The notes: generated from the sequence alone by a model not told the origin. A DNA stretch of 64,000 bases from an uncultured Clostridia bacterium (GCA_947627575.1 CANQWN010000006.1:1-64000), one strand, 5' to 3'; shown: positions 7,961 to 17,592, counted from the stretch's first letter. Numbers and translations are program-made.

Positions 7961-10900
7961 ATCTCACACCCGAACAGCAAGCCGCGGTAAACTGCCGCGG
8001 AAAGGTTATAGTTTCGGCTTCCGCGGGCAGCGGTAAAACTTCCGTAATGATCCGCAAACTCACCGACGCGCTGTGCGAGGGAGCCGACCTCGAAGGCGTG
8101 GTTGCCGTAACTTTCACCAAAAAAGCGGCGGCGCAGATGAAGGAAAAGTTGCGCGCCGAAATAATATCGCGGTTGGGCGACGCCCCCGCCGAAGTGGCGG
8201 CGCGGCTTAAACTTCAACTTTCCAAAATCCCCTCCGCAAACATTTCCACTATACATTCGCTGTGCGGAAAACTTCTGCGCACCTATTTTTACGCGCTTGA
8301 CATATCTTCCGATTTCGACGTGATAAGCGCGGACGACGCCGAAGCCTCCGTGTTGCAACAGCGCGTGCTGGATAGCTTATTCGAGCGGTACTATGCCGAA
8401 GATAACGCAAGTTTTAAGCAACTTTTAAAGATATTTTTCAAGGGTCACAGCGACGACGGACTGCGCAAACTTATCGTAAGTTGCTATTCGTCTTTGCGCA
8501 TACGCGCGCACTACGCCGAATTTTTGAAAGAGATTACAAAGCTGTTCACCCCGCGCGGGTTTGAGGAGGTGTGCCGCAGATTTTCCGAAGATATCGACGG
8601 GCGTATGCGTATTCTCGAAAGGCGCATAGATGAATTTGCCCGTAATTTCGGCGGTGTACACCCCGCCTATGCAAAGATATTCGATGAAATGCGGGAAGCG
8701 GCGGAAAGCGTACGCCACGGCGACCTCTTTGCGCCCCTGCCCAAATTTACCCGCACCGCAAGGCCGCACGACGCCGAATACGGCGATAAGTTTGCCGCTT
8801 TCAGGGACGGCGCAAAGAAGTTTTTTGAAAGTTGCAAACCCGCCTTCCGCACCCGCGAAGAGGAAGAGGCGGCGTTTATCGCAAGCGGCGCAACCGTAAC
8901 CGCGCTTGCGGAGGCGCTTACCGATTTCGACAGCGGATATACCGCCGTCAAGCGCGACGAAAACAAGCTGGACTACAACGATCTGGAACAGCTTACCGTC
9001 AGCCTGCTGTCCAATCCCGAAGTGCGCGGCGAAATAGCCTCGAAGTATTCCTTTATCTGCGTGGACGAATATCAGGACGTCAACCCCGTGCAGGAAGAGA
9101 TAATATCAATGCTCGGCTGCGGCGAGCTTTTCCTCGTCGGCGACGTAAAGCAGGCGATATACGGCTTCCGCGGCAGTAAATCGGCGTTCTTCGCCGAAAA
9201 GTACGCCGGCTTCGGCAAAAGCGGGGGCACGGCGCTTAAACTTTCCTCCAACTTCCGCTCGTCGGACGGGGTGATAAATTTCGTCAACGAAATTTTCGCC
9301 GATATAATGACGGACGACAGTTGCGGGTTCGATTATACAAAAACTTCGTTTATGACGCGCGGAGCCGACTATCCCGCGGGCTACGGTTCCGCGCAGATAC
9401 ACGTGTTCGGCAAGGAAGAAAAGCAAAAAAACGCCGCGGCAGGCATATATTCCGTCAAAAGGGGCGCGAAGGAAGCGGAGGACACCCGCGAGGGGCTTGC
9501 GGTTGCGGAAATCGTCCGCAGGGAGCTTGAAAGCGAAGTGTACGACCCCGCTACGGGCGGTTACCGCCCCGTACAGCAGGGCGACATATGCATACTCACC
9601 CGCAAAAACGACGATAAAAGCGCAAACGGAATAGTCCGCGCGCTTAAAAACGCGGGGTATACGCCTTCCGGCGCGCAGACGGACGACTTGCGCGACCGCC
9701 CCGAAGTTAAAAAAATCACCGATATACTTTCCTATATAGATAATTCCGAACAGGATATTCCCCTCGCCACGGCGTTGCTTTCGCCGTTGGGCGGGTTTAC
9801 CGCGGACGAGCTTGCCCGCATAAGGACGGCGTACCGCGCCGCGGGCAGGGCGCCCTTCCGCCTGTGCTGTAAAAAATATGCGGAAGAGCGCCGCGACGAA
9901 ATTGCGGAAAAACTTAACGGGTTTTACGGCAAGGCGCAGGCTTTGCGCGACGAGGCGGAAATATGCACCGCCGCGGAAATGGTGGATATACTTTTGGAAA
10001 GCACGGGGCTTGAAAGCGAATTTGCGGCGGACGGCGGCGAAAAATTGAGGAACGTGCGCCGCTTTGCCGCCGAAGGCGAGGGGATTAACCTCTGCGCGTT
10101 TATGCAAAAGTTAGGCGACGGACAGAAAAAGATAAGCCCGCCCGCGCCCGCGCTTTCGGACAGCGTAAAAATAATGACGATGCACGCCTCCAAAGGGCTG
10201 GAATTCCCCATAGTGATAATTGCCGACGTGTGCGCCCCGTTCAAGGGCAGGGACGCGGCGGGCTCGCTTATAATTGACGACGAGTTCGGCTTTGCGCCCA
10301 AATTTTACGACGACGCGGATATGACCAAACGCAACACCGTTTTGGGCGAACTGTGCGCGCGGCGCAAAAACCGCGAAGAACTTAAAAACGAGTTGAACCT
10401 CTTTTACGTCGCCTGCACCCGCGCGATGAGCCGCCTGCACATTATGGCGGAAACCGCGCCGCAGTACGACGGAATAAATCTGTTTACCGCAGGCAACTAT
10501 GCGCAACTGTTCGATATAAACGCCCACGGCAGTGAAATTATGCAAACTTCGGCAACGCCCTCCGCCGGCGCGAAAACAACGCTTGCCGCCGAACCGGACA
10601 AGCAGATCGAAAGCGGCTTGAACGGCGTGTTCGAAAGGGCATATCCCCACGCGGAAAGCGTGGATTTGCCCGTAAAAAGTTCGGCTTCGGCGATAATAAG
10701 GTTTGACGGCGGGGACGATTATTACGCGCCGAAAAAGCTGTTCCCCGCGGAAGAGAGTACGGGCGCGGAGCGCGGCATAGCCTACCACAGATACCTGCAA
10801 CTTGCCGACCTTACGCTGTGCGGCAAAGCCGATATAGAAAGGCAACTTAAAGAACTTAACGCGCGCAATCTCATCACGGACGAGGGGCTTGCCCTTTTAA

Positions 10901-11256
10901 GCGCGGATAACCTTTCCGAAATTCTGTCTATGCCCGTATTTGCGGATCTCCGCGGCGCAACGCTTTACCGCGAGAGGGAATTTTTATGCAGTTTGCCCGC
11001 CTCGTCGTTCCTCGATACCTCTTCACAGGCGGAAGTGCTGGTGCAGGGCGCAATTGACCTGTTGGCTGTGGGGCGCGGCGTAATACGCATAATAGATTAT
11101 AAGTATTCCGCAAAGGACGACGCGCACCTTGTAAGCACGTACGCGCCGCAACTTGCGCTGTATAAACTTGCCGTATCCAAAATAATGAACGTGCCCGCGG
11201 AAGAGATATCCACGCACATAGTAAACATCTTCGCGCGCAGGCTTATAAATCTTTAA
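7957..11256 (+). CDS. addA: ATP-dependent helicase/nuclease subunit A (AddA)
   Basis: This is the catalytic UvrD/Rep-type SF1A helicase with a C-terminal RecB nuclease. Walker A ASAGSGKTS lies at residues 20-28, the Walker B/motif II segment DEYQDVNPVQ near 369, and the motif VI segment YVACTRAMSRL near 815. The nuclease core IIDYKYS lies near 1045, followed by QLALYKLAV. At 1099 residues it is somewhat shorter than B. subtilis AddA (about 1230) but has every expected motif. It starts inside the addB stop region with GAGGGGGG just upstream. Together with AddB it processes DNA ends and degrades unprotected linear DNA. Confidence 0.95.
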   Translation: MNLTPEQQAAVNCRGKVIVSASAGSGKTSVMIRKLTDALCEGADLEGVVAVTFTKKAAAQMKEKLRAEIISRLGDAPAEVAARLKLQLSKIPSANISTIHSLCGKLLRTYFYALDISSDFDVISADDAEASVLQQRVLDSLFERYYAEDNASFKQLLKIFFKGHSDDGLRKLIVSCYSSLRIRAHYAEFLKEITKLFTPRGFEEVCRRFSEDIDGRMRILERRIDEFARNFGGVHPAYAKIFDEMREAAESVRHGDLFAPLPKFTRTARPHDAEYGDKFAAFRDGAKKFFESCKPAFRTREEEEAAFIASGATVTALAEALTDFDSGYTAVKRDENKLDYNDLEQLTVSLLSNPEVRGEIASKYSFICVDEYQDVNPVQEEIISMLGCGELFLVGDVKQAIYGFRGSKSAFFAEKYAGFGKSGGTALKLSSNFRSSDGVINFVNEIFADIMTDDSCGFDYTKTSFMTRGADYPAGYGSAQIHVFGKEEKQKNAAAGIYSVKRGAKEAEDTREGLAVAEIVRRELESEVYDPATGGYRPVQQGDICILTRKNDDKSANGIVRALKNAGYTPSGAQTDDLRDRPEVKKITDILSYIDNSEQDIPLATALLSPLGGFTADELARIRTAYRAAGRAPFRLCCKKYAEERRDEIAEKLNGFYGKAQALRDEAEICTAAEMVDILLESTGLESEFAADGGEKLRNVRRFAAEGEGINLCAFMQKLGDGQKKISPPAPALSDSVKIMTMHASKGLEFPIVIIADVCAPFKGRDAAGSLIIDDEFGFAPKFYDDADMTKRNTVLGELCARRKNREELKNELNLFYVACTRAMSRLHIMAETAPQYDGINLFTAGNYAQLFDINAHGSEIMQTSATPSAGAKTTLAAEPDKQIESGLNGVFERAYPHAESVDLPVKSSASAIIRFDGGDDYYAPKKLFPAEESTGAERGIAYHRYLQLADLTLCGKADIERQLKELNARNLITDEGLALLSADNLSEILSMPVFADLRGATLYREREFLCSLPASSFLDTSSQAEVLVQGAIDLLAVGRGVIRIIDYKYSAKDDAHLVSTYAPQLALYKLAVSKIMNVPAEEISTHIVNIFARRLINL

Positions 11257-11316
11257 AATCGCGGCTATTCCCCAAAAAAACACAATATATATCACTATTT
11301 TTAAGCGGACTGCGGA

Positions 11317-11322
11317 TATAAT
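11317..11322 (+). promoter_or_regulatory. -10 element upstream of the small membrane protein gene
   Basis: TATAAT lies 8 nt before the ATG at 11331 and only 2 nt before the in-frame ATG at 11325. The predicted start site falls on or next to the second ATG, another leaderless-type arrangement. No convincing -35 is visible. Confidence 0.45.
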
Positions 11323-11330
11323 CTATGCGT

Positions 11331-11945
11331 ATGTTCGTTGAATTTATCGAAAAAGTATGCTCCGCGGCGAAGCGGAGCCCCTTCGACGCGCTTATGTGGG
11401 CGCTTCTCGGTTCCTTTCTGTTAATCTATCTTGCGACGGTTATACTCGCTATAAAACTTCCCGCCGTGCGCGGGGCTTGCAAACGTCCCTTTCTGTGCCT
11501 CGTCAACCTTTACGCCGCCGCGGTGCTTGTGGCGTTTTTAAGCGAAACGCAGTCGCTTTCGGCATTGGTTGCAGCCGCGCTGTTCTGGATGGCGGGCTAC
11601 GTAATGTACGGCGCGCTGTGCCTTATACGCGTTAAAAAACAGCCCGCGCCCATCGCATACGCCGCGGTTACGCCCGCCGCGCCGCCCGCGCCCGCAAATC
11701 CCAAAATGCAGGTAAGGGGGGATATCCCCGCCGCAAAAAACAGCGTAAGGCTGGAACACGCTATGGGCGTGACGGATAGGCTTTTAAGCAAAAATTTGGG
11801 CAAAAGCGACAGGCAGGAGCTGGAAAAGCTGAAAAACACGCTTGCGGTGTTGCAACTTAAAGGCACGCTTTCCCCTCCCGAAGCGGAAATTCTCAACGAA
11901 AATTTCAATACCCTTTTAAAACTTATGGCAAAATACAACGTATAA
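11331..11945 (+). CDS. Small integral membrane protein, unknown function
   Basis: I do not recognise the family. The product (204 residues from this start) has three hydrophobic helices in its first 100 residues: around 22-44, 56-72 and 78-98. A Pro/Ala-rich linker (APPAPANP) follows, then a cytosolic tail of about 80 residues that is charged and helical (DRQELEKLKNTLAVLQLKG), suggesting a coiled coil or oligomerisation segment. The in-frame ATG at 11325 would lie upstream of the probable transcription start, so 11331 is preferred. It stands alone between addA and a perfect terminator. Confidence 0.65.
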   Translation: MFVEFIEKVCSAAKRSPFDALMWALLGSFLLIYLATVILAIKLPAVRGACKRPFLCLVNLYAAAVLVAFLSETQSLSALVAAALFWMAGYVMYGALCLIRVKKQPAPIAYAAVTPAAPPAPANPKMQVRGDIPAAKNSVRLEHAMGVTDRLLSKNLGKSDRQELEKLKNTLAVLQLKGTLSPPEAEILNENFNTLLKLMAKYNV

Positions 11946-11978
11946 AAAAAGCGCCGCTTGCAAGCGGCGCTTTTTTTT
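11946..11978. terminator. Bidirectional rho-independent terminator
   Basis: A perfect 20-nt palindrome, GCGCCGCTTG/CAAGCGGCGC (11951-11970), is flanked by seven A and eight T residues. It serves the membrane protein gene and the convergent rubrerythrin gene. Confidence 0.9.
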
Positions 11979-11985
11979 GCGCTTA

Positions 11986-12609
11986 TCAATAATTTTTGGC
12001 TTCTATCTCGAAATACGCCTGCGGATGCGCGCATACGGGACAAACTTCGGGCGCTTTTTCGCTTACCACAACGTGCCCGCAATTGCGGCACTTCCAAACG
12101 TGTATACCCGTCTTTTTGGCAAATACTTCGTTGTTTTCGATATTTGCGGCGAGGGCGAGGTATCTTTCCTCATGGCGCCTTTCTATTTCCGCCACCGCGC
12201 GGAATTTTGCGGCGAGTTCGGTAAAGCCTTCCTCTTCCGCAACTTTCGCAAACCCGGCGTACATATCCGTCCATTCCTCGTGTTCGCCCGCGGCGGCGGC
12301 TTTAAGGTTTTCAAGGGTGGAATTTATCCCGCCCAATTCCTTAAACCACATTTTTGCGTGTTCCTTTTCGTTGTCCGCCGTTTCGGTGAACAGCGCGGCG
12401 ATCTGCTCGTATCCTTCCTTTTTGGCTTTGGAAGCAAAGTAGGTGTACTTGTTGCGCGCCTGGCTTTCCCCGGCAAACGCATAAAGCAGGTTGGCTTCCG
12501 TTCTGCTGCCTTTAAGTTCTGGCAGTTTTACGGCTTTTTCCGCGGGCGCGCCGCAGACGGGGCATTTGTCGCCGTCGAAAACGGCGTTGCATACTTTACA
12601 TTTGTACAT
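11986..12609 (-). CDS. Rubrerythrin with N- and C-terminal rubredoxin-like domains
   Basis: This non-heme di-iron peroxidase detoxifies hydrogen peroxide in anaerobes. The 207-residue protein opens with a zinc/iron ribbon (CKVC at 4-7, CPVC at 16-19). A ferritin-like four-helix domain follows, with ExxH-type ligands in EKEHAKMW and ERRHEERY, and the protein ends with a rubredoxin domain (CRNCG...CPVC). Having ribbons at both ends is a variation on the classic rubrerythrin, which has only the C-terminal one. AGGAGG sits 8 nt before the ATG, and a near-perfect SigA promoter lies at 12637-12665. Confidence 0.92.
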   Translation of the reverse strand: MYKCKVCNAVFDGDKCPVCGAPAEKAVKLPELKGSRTEANLLYAFAGESQARNKYTYFASKAKKEGYEQIAALFTETADNEKEHAKMWFKELGGINSTLENLKAAAAGEHEEWTDMYAGFAKVAEEEGFTELAAKFRAVAEIERRHEERYLALAANIENNEVFAKKTGIHVWKCRNCGHVVVSEKAPEVCPVCAHPQAYFEIEAKNY

Positions 12610-12636
12610 AAAATCATCCTCCTGATTTGTAATGTC

Positions 12637-12665
12637 ATTATATCATACGCCGATAGCCGTGTCAA
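12637..12665 (-). promoter_or_regulatory. Consensus promoter of the rubrerythrin gene
   Basis: On the minus strand TTGACA (12660-12665), a 17-bp spacer and TATAAT (12637-12642) with an extended TG are present, a fully consensus SigA promoter. No obvious PerR-type operator overlaps it. Confidence 0.8.
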
Positions 12666-12680
12666 TTAAAAGGATTAAAT

Positions 12681-13196
12681 CTATTTAAGCGTTTTAAGAT
12701 TGGTCTGCACGTACTCTCCCTCTGCGCGCGCCGCCTCCAAAACTTCCTCTGTTACGTGCGTGCCCTTGCGGAAGATAACCTTTCCGTCTTTTTCCACGTC
12801 GCTTTTAAGGGTGGGGGTATAGCGGCGCACTATCATAACGTCCCCGTTCGCCACGTCTGCGGCGGGGTATTTCTTTCTGCCCACGCAGGCAAAGCCTTCC
12901 TTCTGCGGCTGAAAAGTGTAGTCCGTAAGCGTGCCCAAAAATTTGCCCTCTGTATCGTACACGGGCTTGCCCAGCCTTATGGGCACGCTGTGCTTTGCAA
13001 GATAGGCGCGGTCGGCGTAAATCATTTCGCCGCGTTCCATGCTTACGTCCTTTATATCCACAGTAAATTCCCTCTCGTTTTCGTCCGCGCATACAAGGCA
13101 ACACGGCTTACCCGCAAATTCGTTTACCGAAATCACATATCCCGTCTTTCCGCTTGCGCTTTTAATTATCCTGCCGCATATTTCCGAAACTTTCAT
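12681..13196 (-). CDS. PRC-barrel domain protein
   Basis: The 171-residue soluble protein has two PRC-barrel-like segments: residues 1-70 (starting MKVSEICGRII) and about 75-110 (GKPVYDTEGKFLGTLTDY). The family contributes to RNA processing, photosynthesis and sporulation or surface regulation in different bacteria, so no specific role can be given. The C-terminal 50 residues resemble a short barrel-like appendage (KVIFRKGTHVTEEVLEAA). The start at 13196 is chosen because GAGGTG is correctly spaced before this ATG and overlaps the alternative GTG at 13205. Confidence 0.75.
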   Translation of the reverse strand: MKVSEICGRIIKSASGKTGYVISVNEFAGKPCCLVCADENEREFTVDIKDVSMERGEMIYADRAYLAKHSVPIRLGKPVYDTEGKFLGTLTDYTFQPQKEGFACVGRKKYPAADVANGDVMIVRRYTPTLKSDVEKDGKVIFRKGTHVTEEVLEAARAEGEYVQTNLKTLK

Positions 13197-13337
13197 AAAA
13201 ATCACCTCTACGTTTTATAGTATGGCGGGCGCGGGCGCATCTTGCCCCGTTATTTTATAACTTTTTGTCGAAACGTCCCGCCCGCAATACGCGCCGCGGC
13301 TTTTGCGCGTTTTTATTTGCCCCGTTTGCAAAAAATG

Positions 13338-13380
13338 TTTACATATGACTTGACAGGTGTAAAGTTTTAGTGTAAACTTT
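13338..13380 (+). promoter_or_regulatory. nadBC-niaR promoter with probable NiaR operator
   Basis: TTGACA (13350-13355) and TAAACT (13373-13378) are 17 bp apart. Two inverted repeats overlap this promoter: TTTACA (13338-13343) with TGTAAA (13358-13363), and AAAGTTT (13361-13367) with AAACTTT (13374-13380). Because the operon ends with a NiaR-type repressor gene, these are good candidates for the niacin-responsive operator. Binding is inferred from context. Confidence 0.65.
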
Positions 13381-13407
13381 TGCTATAAAGTTTTAAGGCG
13401 GCTTAAA

Positions 13408-14706
13408 TTGAAAAACTTTTACGACGTAATCATAGTCGGTTCCGGCGTGGCGGGGCTTAACTGCGCGCTTAACCTTCCGCAGGATAAGCGAGCGCTTATC
13501 ATCTGCAAGGGCTTGCCGGACGAAAGCGACAGCTATCTCGCGCAGGGCGGGATATGCTGCCTGATGGACGAAAGCGATTACAACAGTTATTTTAACGACA
13601 CCATGGCGGCGGGTCACGGCGAAAACGACCCCGCCGCGGTGGAATGTATGATACGCTCGTCAAAGCGCACCATAGAAAAACTTATAGGGTTGGGCGTGCA
13701 GTTCAACCGCGACGCAAACGGCAACCTCGCCGTCACGCGGGAGGGCGGACATTCCGCCAACAGGATCTGCTATCACGAGGACACCACGGGCAAGGAAATA
13801 ACCACCCGCCTTATGGAAAGGGTGACGGCGCTTCCCAACGTGGAAATCTGCCCCGACGTGTGTATGCTTGACATAATAAGCAGGGGCAATTGCTGTTACG
13901 GCATAGTGGCGCGCGCGGCGGGCAAAACTTCCCTAATATTTGCGGATTATACCGTGTTTGCGTGCGGCGGCATAGGCGGGGTGTTCAAGCGTTCCACAAA
14001 TTTCCGCCTGCTTACGGGCGACGGCGTGGCGATAGCGCTTAAAAGGGGCGTTAAGGTTAAAAACGTAAACTATGTTCAGGTTCACCCCACAACGCTGTAC
14101 ACGTCCGCGACGGAGGGCAGGTGTTTTCTCATTTCCGAATCTGTTCGGGGCGAAGGCGCCGTTCTCCGCGATAAAAATTTTTGCAGGTTCACCGACGAAT
14201 TGCAGCCGCGCGACGTGGTAACCGCCGCCATCTACCGCAAGATGGAAGAGGACGGAACGGATTTCGTATGGCTGGATATGCGCGGGATAGGCAGGGAAGA
14301 AATACTTGCCCACTTCCCGCAGATAGTTGCAAAGTGCGGGGAGGAGGGCTACGACGTGTTTACCGAATGTATCCCCGTAGTGCCCGCGCAACATTACTTT
14401 ATGGGCGGCGTTCAAAGCGACCTTAACGGCAGAACCACAATGTCCCGACTGTACGCCGTGGGCGAAACGGCTTGCAACGGCGTGCACGGCAAAAACCGCC
14501 TTGCTTCCAACTCGCTGTTGGAAAGCATAATTTTCGCGGGCAGGGCGGCGGAGGATATAGCCGCAAATTACGTCCCCGCGGACAGGGCGGAATCCAAAAC
14601 AGCCGCGGATATGCTGGATTTAACGCCCTATGAACAGCCCGAAAAACTTATGGAAGAATACAAACGTACTATATTGAAAGCTATAGAGGAGGCAAACCGT
14701 GAATAA
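13408..14706 (+). CDS. nadB: L-aspartate oxidase
   Basis: NadB oxidises L-aspartate to iminoaspartate, the first step of de novo NAD synthesis. The FAD-binding GSGVAGLNCA motif lies at residues 11-20. The succinate dehydrogenase/fumarate reductase-family segments SYLAQGGI, REGGHSANR and the terminal LASNSLLESIIFAGRAAEDI block are all present. At 432 residues it lacks most of the C-terminal helical extension of E. coli NadB (540), as is common in Clostridia. Translation probably starts at a TTG codon with AAGGCGG 7 nt upstream. It overlaps nadC by 8 nt. Confidence 0.93.
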   Translation: MKNFYDVIIVGSGVAGLNCALNLPQDKRALIICKGLPDESDSYLAQGGICCLMDESDYNSYFNDTMAAGHGENDPAAVECMIRSSKRTIEKLIGLGVQFNRDANGNLAVTREGGHSANRICYHEDTTGKEITTRLMERVTALPNVEICPDVCMLDIISRGNCCYGIVARAAGKTSLIFADYTVFACGGIGGVFKRSTNFRLLTGDGVAIALKRGVKVKNVNYVQVHPTTLYTSATEGRCFLISESVRGEGAVLRDKNFCRFTDELQPRDVVTAAIYRKMEEDGTDFVWLDMRGIGREEILAHFPQIVAKCGEEGYDVFTECIPVVPAQHYFMGGVQSDLNGRTTMSRLYAVGETACNGVHGKNRLASNSLLESIIFAGRAAEDIAANYVPADRAESKTAADMLDLTPYEQPEKLMEEYKRTILKAIEEANRE

Positions 14707-15562
14707 TCCCGTAACAAACAAAATAAACGCCGACGAACTTATAAAGATGGCGCTTATGGAAGATATTCCCAACGAGGACGTAAGCACAAACGCGGTAATG
14801 TCCCGCGAAATGCAGGGCAGCGTACAACTTATCTGCAAGCAGGACGGCGTGATTTGCGGGCTTTACGTTTTCGAGCGCACTTTCAAAATTCTCGATCCGC
14901 GCACGATAGTAAATCTGCACTGCACCGACGGCGACAGGGTGAAAAAGGGCGAATTGCTTGCCGAAGTTTCGGGCGATATACGCGTATTGCTTTCGGGCGA
15001 GCGCACCGCGCTTAATTTTTTACAGCGCATGAGCGGCATAGCCACATATACAGCGGAAGTGGTGAAATTGCTTGAAGGCAGTAAAACAAAACTGCTGGAT
15101 ACCCGCAAAACCACGCCCAATATGCGCATCTTCGAAAAGTACGCCGTAAAAGTGGGCGGGGGCGGCAACCACCGCCACAACCTTTCGGACGGCATACTTT
15201 TAAAGGACAATCACATAGGCGCGGCGGGCGGCGTAAAGCAGGCGGTGGAAATGGCGAGAAGTTACGCCTCGTTCGTCAGGAAGATAGAGGTGGAGGTGGA
15301 AAACCTCGATATGTGCCGCGAAGCGGTGGAAGCGGGCGCGGACGTTATTATGCTTGACAATATGAGCGTTGAGGACATGAAAAAAGCCGTTCAGCTTATA
15401 GACGGCAGGGCTTTGACGGAATGTAGCGGCAACATAACGAAGGAAAATATCAAAAACATCCTCGAAACGGGCGTGGATTACGTTTCCAGCGGCGCGCTTA
15501 CGCACAGCGCGCCCATACTCGATCTCTCGCTTAAAAATCTCAATCCCACGGTGAAGAAATGA
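14699..15562 (+). CDS. nadC: Nicotinate-nucleotide pyrophosphorylase (carboxylating)
   Basis: NadC converts quinolinate and PRPP to nicotinate mononucleotide. The 287-residue chain shows the expected RTALNFLQRMSGIAT, DTRKTTPNMR, HRHNLSDGILLKDNH and EVEVEN motifs of the QPRTase fold. It starts with GTG preceded by GGAGG inside the end of nadB and overlaps niaR by an ATGA, so the three genes are translationally coupled. Quinolinate synthase (nadA), normally in the same operon, is not in this window. Confidence 0.95.
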   Translation: MNNPVTNKINADELIKMALMEDIPNEDVSTNAVMSREMQGSVQLICKQDGVICGLYVFERTFKILDPRTIVNLHCTDGDRVKKGELLAEVSGDIRVLLSGERTALNFLQRMSGIATYTAEVVKLLEGSKTKLLDTRKTTPNMRIFEKYAVKVGGGGNHRHNLSDGILLKDNHIGAAGGVKQAVEMARSYASFVRKIEVEVENLDMCREAVEAGADVIMLDNMSVEDMKKAVQLIDGRALTECSGNITKENIKNILETGVDYVSSGALTHSAPILDLSLKNLNPTVKK

Positions 15563-16068
15563 AATCCGACAAAAGGCGCGCGGAAATATTAAGTTTTATA
15601 GGCAACACCGATAATCCCGTACCGGCAAGCGTGTTAAAGGATAAATTCGGCGTGTCGCGGCAGGTTATCGTGCAGGACGTCGCTATCCTGCGCGCAAACG
15701 GCTATGCGATAACTTCCACCAACCGCGGCTATCTTCTTAACACAAAGCCGCAGGCGGCGCGCGTTTTCAAGTGCCGCCACTCGTTTGAGGAGATTGTGGA
15801 CGAAGGGTTGCTTATAATAGGCGCGGGCGGAAAAGTGGAAGATATATTCGTAAATCACAGGGTTTACGGCAGAATCACCGCCCGCCTCGATTTGCACAAC
15901 AAAACGCACGTGGAAGAACTTTACCGCTCGCTTGTTTCGGGCGCGTCCAAACCGCTTATGAGCGTTACGGACGGCTATCATTATCACACCGTTTCGGCGG
16001 ACAGCGAAAGCGTTTTGGACGAGATAGAAAATCTTCTGCGTGAGAGGGGATTTTTGATAGAGATATGA
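15559..16068 (+). CDS. niaR: NiaR-type niacin-responsive transcriptional repressor (HTH + 3H domain)
   Basis: The 169-residue protein has an N-terminal HTH_11 winged helix (residues 5-55, VSRQVIVQDVAILRANGY) and a C-terminal 3H domain. That domain carries the histidine-containing segments CRHSFEEIV, VNHRVYG, LHNKTHVEE and GYHYHT, expected to bind a metal and sense nicotinic acid. Members of this family repress NAD synthesis and niacin uptake genes when niacin is plentiful. Its place as the last gene of nadBC suggests autogenous control through the operator at 13338-13380. Confidence 0.9.
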   Translation: MKSDKRRAEILSFIGNTDNPVPASVLKDKFGVSRQVIVQDVAILRANGYAITSTNRGYLLNTKPQAARVFKCRHSFEEIVDEGLLIIGAGGKVEDIFVNHRVYGRITARLDLHNKTHVEELYRSLVSGASKPLMSVTDGYHYHTVSADSESVLDEIENLLRERGFLIEI

Positions 16069-16100
16069 TTTTGCGCGCGGCGGACTATTTAATCTGAAAA

Positions 16101-16140
16101 AAGCCCCCGTTCCCTGAAAAGGAACGGGGGCGTATTTTTT
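16101..16140. terminator. Rho-independent terminator after niaR
   Basis: An 11-bp perfect stem (16103-16113 with 16121-16131, GCCCCCGTTCC) has a 7-nt loop, with A residues before and GTATTTTTTT after. It may also serve the convergent MATE gene. Confidence 0.85.
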
Positions 16141-16182
16141 TAATTTGCGCAAAACACCCGCATATATGCGGTAAATAACGGG

Positions 16183-17592
16183 CTATGCGCTTTCTTCCGA
16201 TTCTTGCGGCGGTTCGGCTTTTTCGCTTTCGGGGAATTTAAGTTTTCTGAAAAGCACGAAGAAGCAGACGGCGTGCACCGCGCAGGTAAGCGCCCACGAA
16301 ATGGGATAGGATATTGCCAGCCATTTGAGGTTGTGGAAGTAATCTATGGGGAACAGCGCGAATATCCAGATAAGCCTGAACCCGCACGCGCCGCAGGTGG
16401 AAATCACCGTCGGCAGGACGGAATATCCTATCGAACGCAAAGCAAAGGCGAAAGTATCCATAAACCCGCACATAAAGTAGGTGCAAAGTATTATCCAAAG
16501 CCGTTGCCTGCCCCATTTCACCGCGTCGGAATCCTTCACGTACAGCCCCAACAGCCGCCTATCCAGCAAAAGTATTACGCCGCTTAACACAAACCATACG
16601 GCAAGCACAAGTATAAGCGCGTAAAGTATGCTCCGCAGTATGTTTTTCTTGTTTTTCGCGCCGTAATTTGCCGAAGCGAAGGTAACCGCGCCCTGCGCGC
16701 AGGAATTCATAGCCGTATATACAAAGCCTTCCAGCGACGAGGACGCTCCGTTGCCGTCGCCCAAAGCGGGGCCGTATATGCGGCAGAGGTCGTTTATGCT
16801 CTTCTGTATCATCACGTTGGAAACGGAAAACAGCACGCTTTGCAGTCCTGCGGGCAGTCCTATGCGCACTATTTCCAGCGCTTCCTTGCCGTATATGCGT
16901 ATTTCTTTTACTTTGAAACGGAAAAAGCCCGTCTTTTTAAGCAGTAAATCAGCCACAACCAGCGCCGCCGCGACAAATTGCGAAACGGAGGTGGCGATGG
17001 CAACGCCGGGCACGTCTAACCTGAACACCACCACGAACAGCAGGTTCAACAGCACGTTCACCACGCCGGAAGCAGTCAAAAAATAAAAGGGTTTGCGCGT
17101 ATCGCCTACGGCGCGCAACAGCGCGGAACCGAAGTTGTAGATTATGGTAAACGGCACGCCGATAAAGTATATCGTCAGATATTTTATGGAAAGCCCTATA
17201 TATTCCTGCGGGGTGTTCAGCCATTGCAGGAAGTATTTTGCGCACACGCTGCCCACCACGCCCACGGCAACGCCGAGAATGGCGGAAAGCGCCATAGCCG
17301 TATAAACTACCCGCTGTCCCTTTTCGGCGTCCTTCGCGCCGTAACAGCGCGCCATAAGTACGTTTGCGCCTATGGAAAGCCCGATGAACAGATTTACTAT
17401 CAGGTTTATCAGCGAGTTGGTGGAGGATATCGCGCCCGAAGAGTGTTCCGAGCCGAAAAGCCCGCAAACAATAAGGTCGCTTGCGGTGTATAAAAGTTGT
17501 AAAATTCCCGTCAGCATAAGCGGAAGTATGAAAAGACACATGTTTTTCATAAGTCCGCGCGTCAGGGTCATATCCATGCTTTTTGTTTTCAT
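16183..17592 (-). CDS. MATE family multidrug/metabolite exporter
   Basis: The 469-residue polytopic membrane protein has about 12 hydrophobic helices in two homologous halves. The N-terminal segments LPLMLTGILQLLYTASD and GLSIGANVLMARCYGAKD are typical of MatE family Na+- or H+-driven antiporters. The substrate cannot be told from sequence. The C-terminus is a short acidic tail. On the minus strand an extended -10 element (TGATATAAT, 17622-17630) lies about 30 nt before the ATG. No ribosome site stands out. Confidence 0.88.
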   Translation of the reverse strand: MKTKSMDMTLTRGLMKNMCLFILPLMLTGILQLLYTASDLIVCGLFGSEHSSGAISSTNSLINLIVNLFIGLSIGANVLMARCYGAKDAEKGQRVVYTAMALSAILGVAVGVVGSVCAKYFLQWLNTPQEYIGLSIKYLTIYFIGVPFTIIYNFGSALLRAVGDTRKPFYFLTASGVVNVLLNLLFVVVFRLDVPGVAIATSVSQFVAAALVVADLLLKKTGFFRFKVKEIRIYGKEALEIVRIGLPAGLQSVLFSVSNVMIQKSINDLCRIYGPALGDGNGASSSLEGFVYTAMNSCAQGAVTFASANYGAKNKKNILRSILYALILVLAVWFVLSGVILLLDRRLLGLYVKDSDAVKWGRQRLWIILCTYFMCGFMDTFAFALRSIGYSVLPTVISTCGACGFRLIWIFALFPIDYFHNLKWLAISYPISWALTCAVHAVCFFVLFRKLKFPESEKAEPPQESEESA

